From contig CBDEGD010000046.1 in the NCBI GenBank assembly GCA_965237625.1, forward strand, positions 62,001 to 126,000: a stretch of DNA of 64,000 bases. Reading direction: 5' to 3'. Shown here one piece after another: positions 55,603 through 64,000 of this stretch. Position numbers and translations under genes: made by a program. This stretch comes from JABDIP01 sp965237625. Its GTDB lineage: Bacteria; Pseudomonadota; Alphaproteobacteria; DSM-16000; Inquilinaceae. Within the stretch, counting starts at the first letter, position 1. Each line of letters starts with the position of its first letter. A model generated the notes under the pieces. It saw nothing but the letters and a program-made list of their open reading frames with translations, was not told the DNA's origin and ran no database searches.

Positions 55603-55714
55603 GGTGAAAGCTCCTTTTTTTGTGGCGAATGCCGGTAATTACCCGCAACAAGACACCCAGAACGGTTGAGGTCAAGCTTCGCGATACCCGGCGCGAATGC
55701 CGGGATCGCATCGC

Positions 55715-56263
55715 CTAATGCCGAAGCAAGAGCTCCCGGGCGCTGTTCAACTTCGTCGCCATTTCCGTCGATCCGCCACGATCCGGATGGTGTTTCTTCA
55801 TGAGCCTGCGGTGGGCATTGCTGACATCCCTATCGGTCGCGTTCTCATTGAGGCCGAGGATATTCAGAGCCTCCTCGTGATCGCCCGAGATCGAACGTCG
55901 TTTGCGGGCTCCTGCCTCGGCGCCGGTCTTCCGGTCGCTGCCCCAATTGCCGCCGGAGGAATCGCCGCCATAGCGCGCGCGCCAATCCTCGCCCAAACCT
56001 CGTTTCGGCCGATCCGCCGGGATTTCCCAAGCGGAAGTGACGATTGTGTAACGGTCGAATGCCCGCTTGGCGGCCCAGCCACCCCCAATGAAGGCAAAGA
56101 TCAAGACTGTGGCCGGCCATGGCAGATCGAGCGCCAGGATGCCGATCGTGCCGGCGAAGAGAAAACTGATGCGGGGCCAGGGGGAGTCTACGTCCGATGC
56201 GATATAGATCAGGGCCAGGATTGCCATGGTGGCCAGAATTCCAATCAGGGCAGGTCCGTTCAT
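55715..56263 (-). CDS. Membrane-anchored J-domain protein
   Basis: 182 aa from ATG 56263. Two hydrophobic helices near the N-terminus (ALIGILATMAILALIYIA, ISFLFAGTIGILAL / ATVLIFAFIGGGW) followed by a glycine/serine-rich linker (YGGDSSGGNWGSDRKTG). The last 60 residues form a J domain: EEALNILGLNENATDRDVSNAHRRLMKKHHPDRGG with the HPD motif. Similar to alphaproteobacterial DjlA-like co-chaperones of Hsp70, here with the J domain at the C-terminus. The frame opens further upstream, but ATG 56263 begins the membrane helix. Confidence 0.85.
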   Translation of the reverse strand: MNGPALIGILATMAILALIYIASDVDSPWPRISFLFAGTIGILALDLPWPATVLIFAFIGGGWAAKRAFDRYTIVTSAWEIPADRPKRGLGEDWRARYGGDSSGGNWGSDRKTGAEAGARKRRSISGDHEEALNILGLNENATDRDVSNAHRRLMKKHHPDRGGSTEMATKLNSARELLLRH

Positions 56264-56383
56264 CGCGGTCGCCGCTCTTTCTGGCTGCGAGCACTGTTGC
56301 GTCTTTGGGCGCGCGGTTGGGTTTAGGACGGTCCGCGTTAGCAAACTGATAACGGCCGGGTTGCCGGGACCGCCGGCAAGTCC

Positions 56384-57499
56384 TCATTTTTCCGGAGGCG
56401 GGGATGTTCCCGCCAGCCGGCGGGCAAGCCCATATAGGATCGGGGCGAAGACGACGATCAGGATGATCCGTACGATGTGATGGGTCGATACGAATGCCGC
56501 ATCGCCGCCGAGCGCCAGGGACACCAAACTCATCTCCGCCAGACCACCTGGCGAATAGGCCAGGATCAGATCGCGGATCCCGATCCCGGTGATCCGGTTG
56601 ATCACCAGCGCGAAGCCGACCGTCAGGCACAGAAGCATCGCTGTCAGCCCGGCGGCGACAAGCCCGGCACGGGCGATCTCGCGGGTCCTGACCCCGGAGA
56701 AACGGCCGCCGACAGAGGCCCCGACGATCACCTGGGCGGCCGCGACAAGCACGAAAGGCGGCTTGGCGTCGGTCAGCCCCGCCAGGTGCAGGGCGGCGCT
56801 CAGCACCATGGGGCCGACCAGCATGGCCGCCGGTATCTTCAGCAATCGGGCAAGCGGCGCGCCAATGAGGCACCCAGTCAGCATCGCCCAGTCCAATGGC
56901 GCCAAATGCGTCTCGATGGCGTTGAGGGCGCTACGCGCCGCCGGATCCAGCCCGCCGAAGATCTGGAACAGGATGGGGATGGTGAACACCACCAGCATGA
57001 CCCGGGCGCTGTGGCTCATGGCGATGGTCCGGTCGTCGGCGCCCATCGCGCCGCCGATCATCACCATCTCATTGAAGCCGCCTGGCGTGGCTGTGAAGAA
57101 GGCCGTGGCGGGGTCATAGCGGGCGATCAGCCGCAGATAGGCGATGCCGAACCCGATACACACCAGGATGTAGACGGCCAGCCCGGCCAGGCTGGCGGCC
57201 CAGCGTTGAATGTTCGACAGGATGCTCGGATCGAAGGCGCTGCCCAGCATGACGCCCAGGATCACCACCATCGTACTGCGCAGCCCCATGGGCACCGCGA
57301 TCCGCATACCGGCGACCGCCGCGATACTGGTGAACAGCATCGCCCCCAACATCCACGGAAGGGGCAGGTTCAGGGCGTTGAAGACGACGCCGCCGATGAC
57401 ACCCAGCAGCAGGGCCTGGATCAGCGCTCGATAGTCGGTCTGTCTGATGGATGCCAGAAGTTTACCGGGCGACGCGCCGCTGCCCCTGGAGTTCCCCAA
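56384..57499 (-). CDS. AbrB family membrane protein (formerly 'ammonia monooxygenase')
   Basis: 371 aa with ten or more hydrophobic segments in two similar halves: LPWMLGAMLFTSIAAVAG with MGLRSTMVVILGVMLGSAF and FFTATPGGFNEMVMIGGAMGAD in the first half; MLVGPMVLSAALHLAGL and LILAYSPGGLAEMSLVSLALGGDAAFVSTHH in the second. The paired TPGG/SPGG-E-M motifs are typical of the AbrB/Gate-like duplicated family, believed to be transporters. Five bases after the AstE-like gene on the same strand; may carry the substrate or product of the two hydrolases. Confidence 0.87.
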   Translation of the reverse strand: MGNSRGSGASPGKLLASIRQTDYRALIQALLLGVIGGVVFNALNLPLPWMLGAMLFTSIAAVAGMRIAVPMGLRSTMVVILGVMLGSAFDPSILSNIQRWAASLAGLAVYILVCIGFGIAYLRLIARYDPATAFFTATPGGFNEMVMIGGAMGADDRTIAMSHSARVMLVVFTIPILFQIFGGLDPAARSALNAIETHLAPLDWAMLTGCLIGAPLARLLKIPAAMLVGPMVLSAALHLAGLTDAKPPFVLVAAAQVIVGASVGGRFSGVRTREIARAGLVAAGLTAMLLCLTVGFALVINRITGIGIRDLILAYSPGGLAEMSLVSLALGGDAAFVSTHHIVRIILIVVFAPILYGLARRLAGTSPPPEK

Positions 57500-57504
57500 C
57501 GCCG

Positions 57505-58497
57505 TCAGTCGACCAGGCGACCCAGACGGACCGCGGTCTGGCCGGGGCGCAGGCGCCGCGAGGGCATAATCAGCACGCAGTTGTCATAGGGCGTCACGAT
57601 GGATGTGTCGCCATCCGTCGCGATCGGGGTTCCGGCCTTCGCCAGCACTTCCATCCCCAGGAAATCTTCCACGAAGGCAAACTCTTCGGTGGCGATGGTG
57701 ACCGCTTCGGTGACCTCGACGGTTTTCTGTGGCGGCAGTTCGGCGGTCAAATGCGGCTCGGCGAACGCGCGATCGATCATGCCGAAATGCAGCAGAAAGC
57801 GCAGCGCGCCTTCGATTGCCACGTCGGCGGATGCACGCTCCCAATGCTGGCCGCATTCGATCAGCAAGGCGTTGCGCGGGCTGGCCTCGTCGCCGAAGGC
57901 GGCATAGTCGCGCAGTCTCTTGCCGGCGGCATGGCCGGCATCGCAGACCACATATTCAGGATGTCCGATCGCCCGCGCCAGATCCCGGCCCTTCTGCAAC
58001 GGGCCGGCCAGCATCAGCGGCGGCGTCTTGTGCTGCATGGAATGGATGTCGAACAGGAAGTCGACTGAATCGATCAACGAGCGGATCCGGCGGGCGCGGG
58101 TCAGCTCAACCGACTGTCGGGCATCGAGCAACGTCGTCTCGTCCCAGACCCGGTTCAGATCCTCATCGACGAAGCGCGATTGCGTGGGGTCGGCGGGATC
58201 GAAGCTCTTATAGGCGGCAATGTTCGCGAACCCCAGGGTCAGCGTTCCGCAAAGCGGCTTGACCTGATGGCGAAACAGGAAGTCCAGCGCGATCACCCCG
58301 CACAGCTCATTGCCATGGGTCACCGCATTGATCAGCACATGCGGCCCGTCTTTGTCCGACTTGAAAGAGGTGTAGTAGTCGATCCCGGTATTGCCCTCGC
58401 GATAAGGCTCGATATCCGGCGCGTCCAGTTCGACCGGGTAGGCGGTGGGAGAGGCGGCGCCCCCGTCACTGATCTTGTCGCTGGTCTGGTCGTTCAC
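57505..58497 (-). CDS. Succinylglutamate desuccinylase/aspartoacylase family protein
   Basis: 330 aa from GTG 58497, overlapping the argE-like stop (GTGA 58494-58497). Zinc carboxypeptidase-like: NAVTHGNELCG (H-x-x-E), DEDLNRVWD, FLFDIHSMQ (zinc His), and a glutamate in NALLIECGQHW. Removes acyl groups from amino acids such as N-acetylaspartate or N-succinylglutamate; the specific substrate is unknown. Its location with an ArgE-like deacylase and AbrB suggests an N-acyl-amino-acid breakdown unit. Confidence 0.85.
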   Translation of the reverse strand: MNDQTSDKISDGGAASPTAYPVELDAPDIEPYREGNTGIDYYTSFKSDKDGPHVLINAVTHGNELCGVIALDFLFRHQVKPLCGTLTLGFANIAAYKSFDPADPTQSRFVDEDLNRVWDETTLLDARQSVELTRARRIRSLIDSVDFLFDIHSMQHKTPPLMLAGPLQKGRDLARAIGHPEYVVCDAGHAAGKRLRDYAAFGDEASPRNALLIECGQHWERASADVAIEGALRFLLHFGMIDRAFAEPHLTAELPPQKTVEVTEAVTIATEEFAFVEDFLGMEVLAKAGTPIATDGDTSIVTPYDNCVLIMPSRRLRPGQTAVRLGRLVD

Positions 58498-59660
58498 GGT
58501 GCAGAAACCCTTTCTATCAGCCGGCGCAGGAAGGCCTCGCAACGGACAATCTGATCGGTGCTCAGGAATTCATCTGGTTTGTGGGCCTGTTCGATCGAGC
58601 CGGGGCCGCACACCACGGTCGGCACGCCGGCGGCCTGGAACAAGCCGCCCTCAGTGCCGAAGCTCACCTTGGCTGTGTCGTTCGAGCCGGACAGCGCCTT
58701 GACCAGCTCGGTCACCGGATCATCGTCGGCGATCCGCAGCCCGGGAAAAGCGGTGATCTGCTCGAAGGCGATGGCCGCCTCGGCGCTGACCTCGCGCATG
58801 GCCGGCAGCAGGGTGTTGTGCGCATAGCCCGTCACCTCGGCCAACAGCGCATTCGGATCGTCGCCCGGCAGGTGGCGGAACTCGAACTCGAAGCGGCAAT
58901 CCTTGGGCACGATGTTCAGCGCGGTGCCGCCCTGGACGATTCCGGTATGGATCGTGGTGAAGGGCGGGTCGAAGGTCTCGTCATGAGGGCCGTTGCGCCG
59001 CCGTGCCTCGGCCATGGCCCGCAGGAACACGATCAGCTCGGCGGCGTATTCCACCGCGTTGACTCCGGCCGGCGCCAGAGAGGAGTGACATTCCAGCCCG
59101 TGCACATGGCACCGCGTGGCCATCTTGCCCTTATGCCCCACCACCGGCTTCATGTCGGTCGGCTCACCGACGATGCAAAGCGCGGGGCGCACCGGCATAT
59201 CGTCGAACGCCTGAATGAGCCGGCGCACGCCAATGCACCCGACTTCCTCATCATAGGACAGCGCCAGATGGATCGGCGTCTTCAGCGGCTGGGCCAGGAA
59301 TTCCGGCACCATCGCCAGCACGATGGCCAGGAACCCCTTCATATCGCAGGTCCCGCGGCCGAATAGCCGGCCGTCATGTTCGGCAACCTCGAACGGGTCG
59401 CTGTGCCAATCCTGGCCGTCGATCGGAACCACGTCGGTATGGCCGGACAGGCAGATCCCCGGAACGTCCACCGGACCCAGCGTGGCGTACAGATTGGCCT
59501 TCCGGCCGCTGTCGTCATGGGTCAGATGGGACTCGACACCATGGCTCTGCAGATAGTCGCGGACATGGTCGATCAGCGCGAGATTACTGTCGCGGCTCAC
59601 CGTCGGGAAAGCGACGAGACGGCGGATCATGTCGAGGCTGGCGGGCGCGGGGTGACCCAA
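58494..59660 (-). CDS. argE: Acetylornithine deacetylase (ArgE/M20 family)
   Basis: 388 aa, usual ArgE length. Dimetal M20 site: LSGHTDVVPIDGQDW (His, Asp), GRGTCDMKGFLA, SYDEEVGCIG (catalytic Glu-Glu), CIVGEPTDMKPVVGHKGKM, and a C-terminal EQAHKPDEFLS. Deacetylates N-acetylornithine for arginine synthesis, or related N-acyl amino acids. First of argE - AstE-like - abrB. Alphaproteobacteria often use ArgJ, so a catabolic role is possible. Confidence 0.9.
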   Translation of the reverse strand: MGHPAPASLDMIRRLVAFPTVSRDSNLALIDHVRDYLQSHGVESHLTHDDSGRKANLYATLGPVDVPGICLSGHTDVVPIDGQDWHSDPFEVAEHDGRLFGRGTCDMKGFLAIVLAMVPEFLAQPLKTPIHLALSYDEEVGCIGVRRLIQAFDDMPVRPALCIVGEPTDMKPVVGHKGKMATRCHVHGLECHSSLAPAGVNAVEYAAELIVFLRAMAEARRRNGPHDETFDPPFTTIHTGIVQGGTALNIVPKDCRFEFEFRHLPGDDPNALLAEVTGYAHNTLLPAMREVSAEAAIAFEQITAFPGLRIADDDPVTELVKALSGSNDTAKVSFGTEGGLFQAAGVPTVVCGPGSIEQAHKPDEFLSTDQIVRCEAFLRRLIERVSAP

Positions 59661-59883
59661 GGAAATGGTCCTGGACGATTGGGGAAGGCCAACGAAGGCC
59701 CCATACTATGGCGCATGGAGAACATCTGTTCCAGGGGCCGCGAGCCGGTGGTGTCTCAGGCTGAAAATTGACGCGCTGAAAGCGCAGCGCGGATTCGAAT
59801 GTCGGCCTTCCGCCCATGAACGGGCGTGTTCCTGGTCCAACCGATATGTACGGCTAATAGCCAGGAGGAGACACCTCGTCTTG

Positions 59884-60762
59884 CTAATAGCTGGTTGGGG
59901 GCGGGCCGGCATCGGTGAAGAAATCCCGGTGATCTTGCAGGAGCTCGGAGAGCGATCGTGGCCTACGACCGAGAAGCATCGGAAGATCGGGCGAGACATC
60001 ATTGTCGGACGGGCTGTAGGCGGACGCGATGTGGGCGAGGTCAAACGCACGCCAACTTGGAATGCCCGCCTCTAGAAGCTGGGCTTCATAGGCTTTAGGC
60101 GAGACTGGTTCATACGCAACGGCTCGGTCAGCGACAATGGAGAGCGCAGTCGCAACCTCGTCGTAGCTGTGCGCGACGGGCCCGGTGAGCGCATAGGCTT
60201 GGCTAGTGTGTGCTATGGGGTTGCTGAGCACGACCGCTGCGGCGGCGGCTACATCTCGGGTGTCCACTAGGGGAAAGCGGTTGTGTCCCATCGGGCCTGC
60301 AAGCCGCCCATCTCTCCGAATGGCATCTGCGGCGCGTAGTAGGTTTTGCATATAGAGGTGCGGCTTGAGAAGGGTCCAGCTCACTGGGCCGACCCGGGAC
60401 CTCCTCGTCGATCGCGTAGTGATCGCGCATTAGCGCAATCGGAGAATCAGATGAAGCTCCGATAGCAGACAATTTGACGATATGCTGCACATTGGCGCGT
60501 CTGGCTTGCGCGAGCACGCGCTGGTGCTGAGATACTGAGTCCGGGCTGTCCCTGCCCGCGAGTAGCATCACATCGACTCCTTCGAATGCGCGGGAGAGCG
60601 ACGCGTCGTCGTCGAAGCTGCCCTGTACAATTTGGACGCCACGGAGTCCCGCGGTACCGGAGGGGCTCCGCACGAGCGCCCGGACTGCAGCTCCCGGCTG
60701 CCACAAGGGCGTTCACCGGCCTCGCGACCGACTTGGCCCGTTGCTCCAGTGATCAAAATCAT
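59884..60762 (-). pseudogene. NmrA-like NAD(P)-binding protein with at least three frameshifts
   Basis: Read from ATG 60762: ILITGATGQVGRE starts a Rossmann fold, then the frame shifts (NALVAAG), shifts again (GAAVRALVRSPSGTAGLRGVQIVQGSF, SLSRAFEGVDVMLLAG, VQHIVKLSAIGAS), and shifts once more near 60385-60400 before SWTLLKPHLYMQNLL and the C-terminal half ending DAGPPPTSY. Together the parts match one intact SDR-a5/NmrA protein of about 290 aa. Broken in three places, the gene cannot make a full protein. Confidence 0.8.
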
Positions 60763-61231
60763 GATGCGACAACTCCCGACAGATGCTTGCGACACTAGGT
60801 TCTGCAGTGACTCAGAAAGACTTTGGCTAGTTGGGACTACCGGTCTCCAACCAATCTCGGCTTGAGTGGTTCTTCGCAATCTTCAAGCTGCGGACAATTA
60901 GTAATCAACGTCAACCAGTTGCCTTTGAGCTAAGCAGAGCGGCGAGGGTTCTGCTTCGGGTCACGAGCCGAAGTGAAGATGACCCTGCCCCTTTTGTCCG
61001 CCGTTGTGCAGAGAGCGGACGTGATCTTCCAAAATAGGCGGATGTTCGGGGAGTTGGTCCGCCGGGAGCTCATGGCGAGACCCTCCCCGCGAACGCCCCC
61101 CGAAGGCGTCGGGCAAAATCTATGTCCCTTGAATTGCGGCCGTGATTAAATGCCGCAACACCGGTCGCCTGGAAAATCCGGGACGCAATGCGGATTGGCG
61201 GAACCGGTTCAAAAAACTGGGAGACACACAA
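60763..61231. other. Spacer between the NmrA relic and the ABC importer
   Basis: About 470 bp with no gene I can support. It should contain the promoter of the importer operon near 61100-61200 (for example TTGAATTGCGG ... TTAAAT at ~61130-61150). Short frames here have no ribosome site or family match. Confidence 0.3.
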
Positions 61232-62818
61232 ATGGGTAAACCCATCCTCAAGGCGGCCCTCACAGCCACGGCGGTCGCCACGACCCTCGCTTTTTCGGCG
61301 GCCCCCGCGACCGCCGCCGACCTGACGATCGCGCTGGCCTCCGAGGCGACGTCGATCGATCCACATTTTCACAATCTGGGCCCGAACCATCAGGTCAGCC
61401 GGCACATGTTCGACCGGCTGATCAATCAGGGCGCCAGTCAGGAACTGCTGCCGGGCCTGGCGGTGGCATGGGCGGTGACCGACGATCCGACGGTTTGGGA
61501 GTTCAAGCTGCGCCAGGGCGTTTCCTTCCATGACGGCTCGCCGTTCACCGCCGACGATGTTGCGTTCAGCATCGAACGGGCGCCGAACGTGCCCAACAGC
61601 CCGTCCAGCATGGGCACCTACACCAAGCAGATCACCGAGGTCACGGTGGTCGACGACTACACCATCCGGTTCCGCACCGCAGCGCCGTATCCGCTGATGC
61701 CGAACGACCTCAGCACCATCGCCATCATCAGCCGCGAGGTCGGCGAAGGGGCTGCGACCGAGGATTATAATTCCGGCGTCGCGGCAAACGGCACCGGCCC
61801 GTACAAGTTCGTCAGCTATACCCCGGGAGACCGCGTCGATCTGGTTCGCAACGAAGATTATTGGGGCGACAAACCGGCCTGGGAGAACGTGTCCCTGCAG
61901 GCGATCAGCAGCGGTCCCGCGCGCGTCGCGGCCTTGCTGGCCGGCGATGTCGACATGATCGAGGGCGTGCCGACGGCCGACATCCCGGGTCTTAGGACCA
62001 ATGATGAGGTCAGCCTGTCCCAGGGCGTTTCCAACCGGGTGATCTATCTGCACATCGACAGCGACCGCGAGGTCACGCCGATGGTCACCGCCAAGGATGG
62101 CAGCGAAATCCCGAATCCGTTCCGCGATTTGCGGGTCCGGCGGGCGATCTCCATGGCGATCAACCGTCCGGCGATTGTCGATCGGGTGATGGATGGCGTT
62201 GCCATCCCGGCCGGGCAACTCCTGCCGGAAGGCTTCTTCGGCGTCAGCGACAAGTTGGCGGTGGAAGAATACGATCCGGATGGCGCGCGGGCGCTTATGG
62301 CGGAGGCCGGATACGGTGACGGGTTCAAGCTAACCATCCATGGGCCCAACGACCGTTACATCAATGACGCCCAGATCGCGCAGGCGGTTGCGCAGATGCT
62401 CAGTCGCATCGGTATCGAGACCGAGGTCGACACCATGCCGCGCTCGACCTATTTCGGCCGCGCATCGGCGCTGGAGTTCAGCCTGATGCTGGTCGGCTGG
62501 GGCTCGGGTACGGGTGAGGCGTCATCGCCGCTGAAATCGCTCCTGGTCACAAATGACAAGGATCGTGGCTTTGGCGCGTCGAACCGGGGTCGTTATTCCA
62601 ATCCGGAAGTCGACGCCATGGTCATCGAGGCGTTGGCGACGGTGGACGATGCCCGGCGACAGGAGTTGCTGGCGCAGGCGACCGAGATCGCCATGGCCGA
62701 TGTCGGGCTGATCCCGATGCACTTCCAGGTCAATACCTGGGGTACGCGGCCCGGTATCCGCTACGACGCAAGGACCGACGAATACACCTTGGCCGTGGGT
62801 GTGGTGCCGGTCGAGTAG
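61232..62818 (+). CDS. ABC importer substrate-binding protein, peptide/nickel family (SBP class 5)
   Basis: 528 aa from ATG 61232 (GGGAGA upstream). Signal peptide (ALTATAVATTLAFSAAPATAA) with the A-T-A-A cleavage area. Family 5 features: ASEATSIDPHFHNLGPNHQVSRHMFDRL, LRQGVSFHDGSPFTADDVAFSIERA, NGTGPYKFVSYTPGDRVDLVRNEDYWGDKPAWE, and FRDLRVRRAISMAINRPAIV. Binds peptides, opines or similar; exact ligand unknown. Pairs with the permease at 63143; a folded 261-bp DNA element lies between. Confidence 0.92.
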   Translation: MGKPILKAALTATAVATTLAFSAAPATAADLTIALASEATSIDPHFHNLGPNHQVSRHMFDRLINQGASQELLPGLAVAWAVTDDPTVWEFKLRQGVSFHDGSPFTADDVAFSIERAPNVPNSPSSMGTYTKQITEVTVVDDYTIRFRTAAPYPLMPNDLSTIAIISREVGEGAATEDYNSGVAANGTGPYKFVSYTPGDRVDLVRNEDYWGDKPAWENVSLQAISSGPARVAALLAGDVDMIEGVPTADIPGLRTNDEVSLSQGVSNRVIYLHIDSDREVTPMVTAKDGSEIPNPFRDLRVRRAISMAINRPAIVDRVMDGVAIPAGQLLPEGFFGVSDKLAVEEYDPDGARALMAEAGYGDGFKLTIHGPNDRYINDAQIAQAVAQMLSRIGIETEVDTMPRSTYFGRASALEFSLMLVGWGSGTGEASSPLKSLLVTNDKDRGFGASNRGRYSNPEVDAMVIEALATVDDARRQELLAQATEIAMADVGLIPMHFQVNTWGTRPGIRYDARTDEYTLAVGVVPVE

Positions 62819-62880
62819 CACGAAGTCGGTGGCGGGTCGGAACATGATGGTTCCGGCCCGCTATCTCTTTCGAGGAATTA

Positions 62881-63141
62881 ATACCAAGGAGCGCTGATAA
62901 TGACCCATTTGATGGCGCGCGACGGCCTGCCGGGCAGGCGCGGTCTGCGGCGCGATGCAGCGCATCGGGCAAGGGCCGCAACGCACCCGGCAGGCCGTCG
63001 CGCGCCACCGCGGGCCGGGTTCCCTTGACCGCCCGCTGCGTTGCGCTCCGCTTGCGGTGCGCTGCACCGCCGCGCGAACCGCGCCTGACGGGCGGTCAAG
63101 GGAACCCGGTCAAATGAGTCATTATCAGCCCTCCTTGGTAT
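62881..63141. repeat. Cloverleaf element: 32-bp outer inverted repeat with two inner hairpins
   Basis: Outer arms 62881-62912 (ATACCAAGGAGCGCTGATAA...) and 63110-63141 are complementary over 32 bp with two mismatches. Inner hairpin 1: 62913-62934 with 62986-63007, 22 bp perfect. Inner hairpin 2: 63015-63035 with 63089-63109, 21 bp perfect. Drawn out, it is a three-way junction. The right arm ends one base before the permease ATG. Each arm read inward carries AAGGAG followed by ATAATGAC, like a ribosome site plus start. No transposase inside. Confidence 0.9.
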
Positions 63142-63142
63142 C

Positions 63143-64000
63143 ATGACCGTCTTCCTGGTCCGGCGTCTCATGCAGAGCATCGTGGTGCTATGCGTGATGT
63201 CGATCATCGTGTTTGCCGGCGTCTACGCCATCGGCAATCCGGTCGATATCCTGATTTCGCCCGACGCCGACCAGTTCGAGCGCGAACGTGCGATCGTCGC
63301 GCTCGGCCTCGACAAGCCCATGTGGGCGCAATACCTCACTTTCGTCGGCAACGTGTTCGAGGGCGATCTGGGCCGCTCCTTCGTGTTCAACGAGCCGGCT
63401 CTGCGGCTGATTTTCGAGCGCCTGCCGGCGACCCTGGAACTGGCGTTGCTGGCCACCTTCCTGTCGGTGATCTTCGGGGTTCCGCTGGGCATGTGGGCCG
63501 GGCTGAAGCCGAACTCGCTGAGCGGGCGCAGCATCATGGCCGGGTCCATCTTCGGCTTCAGCCTGCCGAATTTCTGGCAGGGGCTGATGCTGATCATGGT
63601 GTTTGCGGTGATGCTTCAATGGCTGCCATCGGGACGGCGCGGCGATGTCGATACAGTGCTGGGCATCACCTCCAGCATCTGGACACTGGACGGGCTGTCA
63701 CATCTGATCCTGCCGGCGATCAATTTGTCGCTGACCAATATGTCCCTGATCATCCGTCTGACACGGGCCGGCATGCGCGAGGCGTTGGTCCAGGACTATG
63801 TGAAATTCGCCCGCGCCAAGGGGCTGACCCAGCGCCGGGTGGTCTTGGTCCATGTGTTCAAGAACATCCTGATCCCCCTGGTGACCGTGGTCGGGCTGGA
63901 GATCGGCACGCTGATCGCCTTCGCGGTCGTCACCGAGACGGTGTTCGCCTGGCCGGGCGTCGGCAAGCTGATCATCGACTCGATCTTCGTGCTCGATCGG
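63143..64000 (+). CDS. ABC importer permease, DppB/OppB type (3' end outside window)
   Basis: 286 codons are seen before the window ends. N-terminal TM1 (SIVVLCVMSIIVFAGVYAI), D-x-x-FE-x-ERAIVALGLDKPMWAQYL, GDLGRSFVFNEP, RLPATLELALLATFLSVIFGVPLG, and LTRAGMREALVQDYVKFARAKGL with the EAA loop are typical of DppB. The ATG lacks a Shine-Dalgarno; CCCTCC stands at that place instead, part of the right arm of the cloverleaf. The reading frame is intact from 63143 to 64000. Confidence 0.92.
   Translation, partial: MTVFLVRRLMQSIVVLCVMSIIVFAGVYAIGNPVDILISPDADQFERERAIVALGLDKPMWAQYLTFVGNVFEGDLGRSFVFNEPALRLIFERLPATLELALLATFLSVIFGVPLGMWAGLKPNSLSGRSIMAGSIFGFSLPNFWQGLMLIMVFAVMLQWLPSGRRGDVDTVLGITSSIWTLDGLSHLILPAINLSLTNMSLIIRLTRAGMREALVQDYVKFARAKGLTQRRVVLVHVFKNILIPLVTVVGLEIGTLIAFAVVTETVFAWPGVGKLIIDSIFVLDR

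Noticed and set aside
56477..57589. 370-codon plus-strand ORF rich in His, Gln and Asp
   Set aside because: Antisense shadow of the AbrB family gene.
62881..63141. CRISPR array or rho-independent terminator for the cloverleaf
   Set aside because: There is no regular repeat-spacer pattern, the repeats are inverted, and no U tract follows. The nested perfect arms are far longer than a terminator.

Overview
The window looks like chromosomal DNA of a high-GC alphaproteobacterium, probably of the Rhodospirillales type. This rests on gene content and order (cysS-cimA, a DUF1476 ATPase-inhibitor gene, purC-purS / purQ-purL with bolA-grxD nearby, sfsA-map-radC), not on a phylogenetic marker search. 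Most of it is housekeeping DNA with short intergenic spacers, and many spacers carry palindromic repeats.

Layout. 0-9.6 kb: end of a tetratricopeptide-like protein, cysS, cimA, a small copper-linked pair (DUF2946, PCu(A)C), a complete IS481-type insertion, then trmJ, an APH-fold kinase and an enolase paralogue. 9.6-12 kb (minus): a Slam-type outer-membrane protein and a TbpB-like surface lipoprotein. 12.4-15.9 kb: rpsD, two DMT permeases, grxD-bolA. 16-29 kb: the purine block (purL, purQ, purS, purC, purB) broken up by a secreted propeller-like protein, a Tat-exported alkaline-phosphatase-superfamily relative with a membrane partner, arginase plus ornithine cyclodeaminase, an NRDE protein and DUF1476. 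29-40.2 kb: GST, class II aldolase, tag, a class III cyclase next to a CpdA-like phosphodiesterase, radC, map, sfsA, DUF1444, an ABC exporter and a CinA-type protein.

40.2-52.8 kb is the accessory part. An IS630 element, a tRNA-Leu(UAA) gene, an IS remnant and a truncated oxygenase lie between two inverted ~131-bp palindromic MITE-like modules. After them comes a tightly overlapped minus-strand operon (tctC-tctB-tctA-tetR-isomerase-40 aa ORF-Gfo/Idh/MocA-DUF993-isomerase) that should import and degrade an organic acid or sugar derivative. An AT-rich, gene-poor stretch with tiny genes follows.

52.8-64 kb: ferredoxin, two NfeD proteins with a frameshifted SPFH (paraslipin) gene, a J-domain membrane protein, an AbrB / AstE-like / ArgE operon, a decayed NmrA-like gene, and the start of a peptide-type ABC importer. 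Its substrate-binding and permease genes are separated by a 261-bp DNA cloverleaf made of three inverted repeats.

The most unusual items are the cloverleaf element, the inverted MITE modules around the IS630/tRNA interval, the enolase paralogue coupled to a kinase, the Slam/lipoprotein pair, and the fully overlapped TTT catabolic operon with a 40-codon ORF wedged into it.
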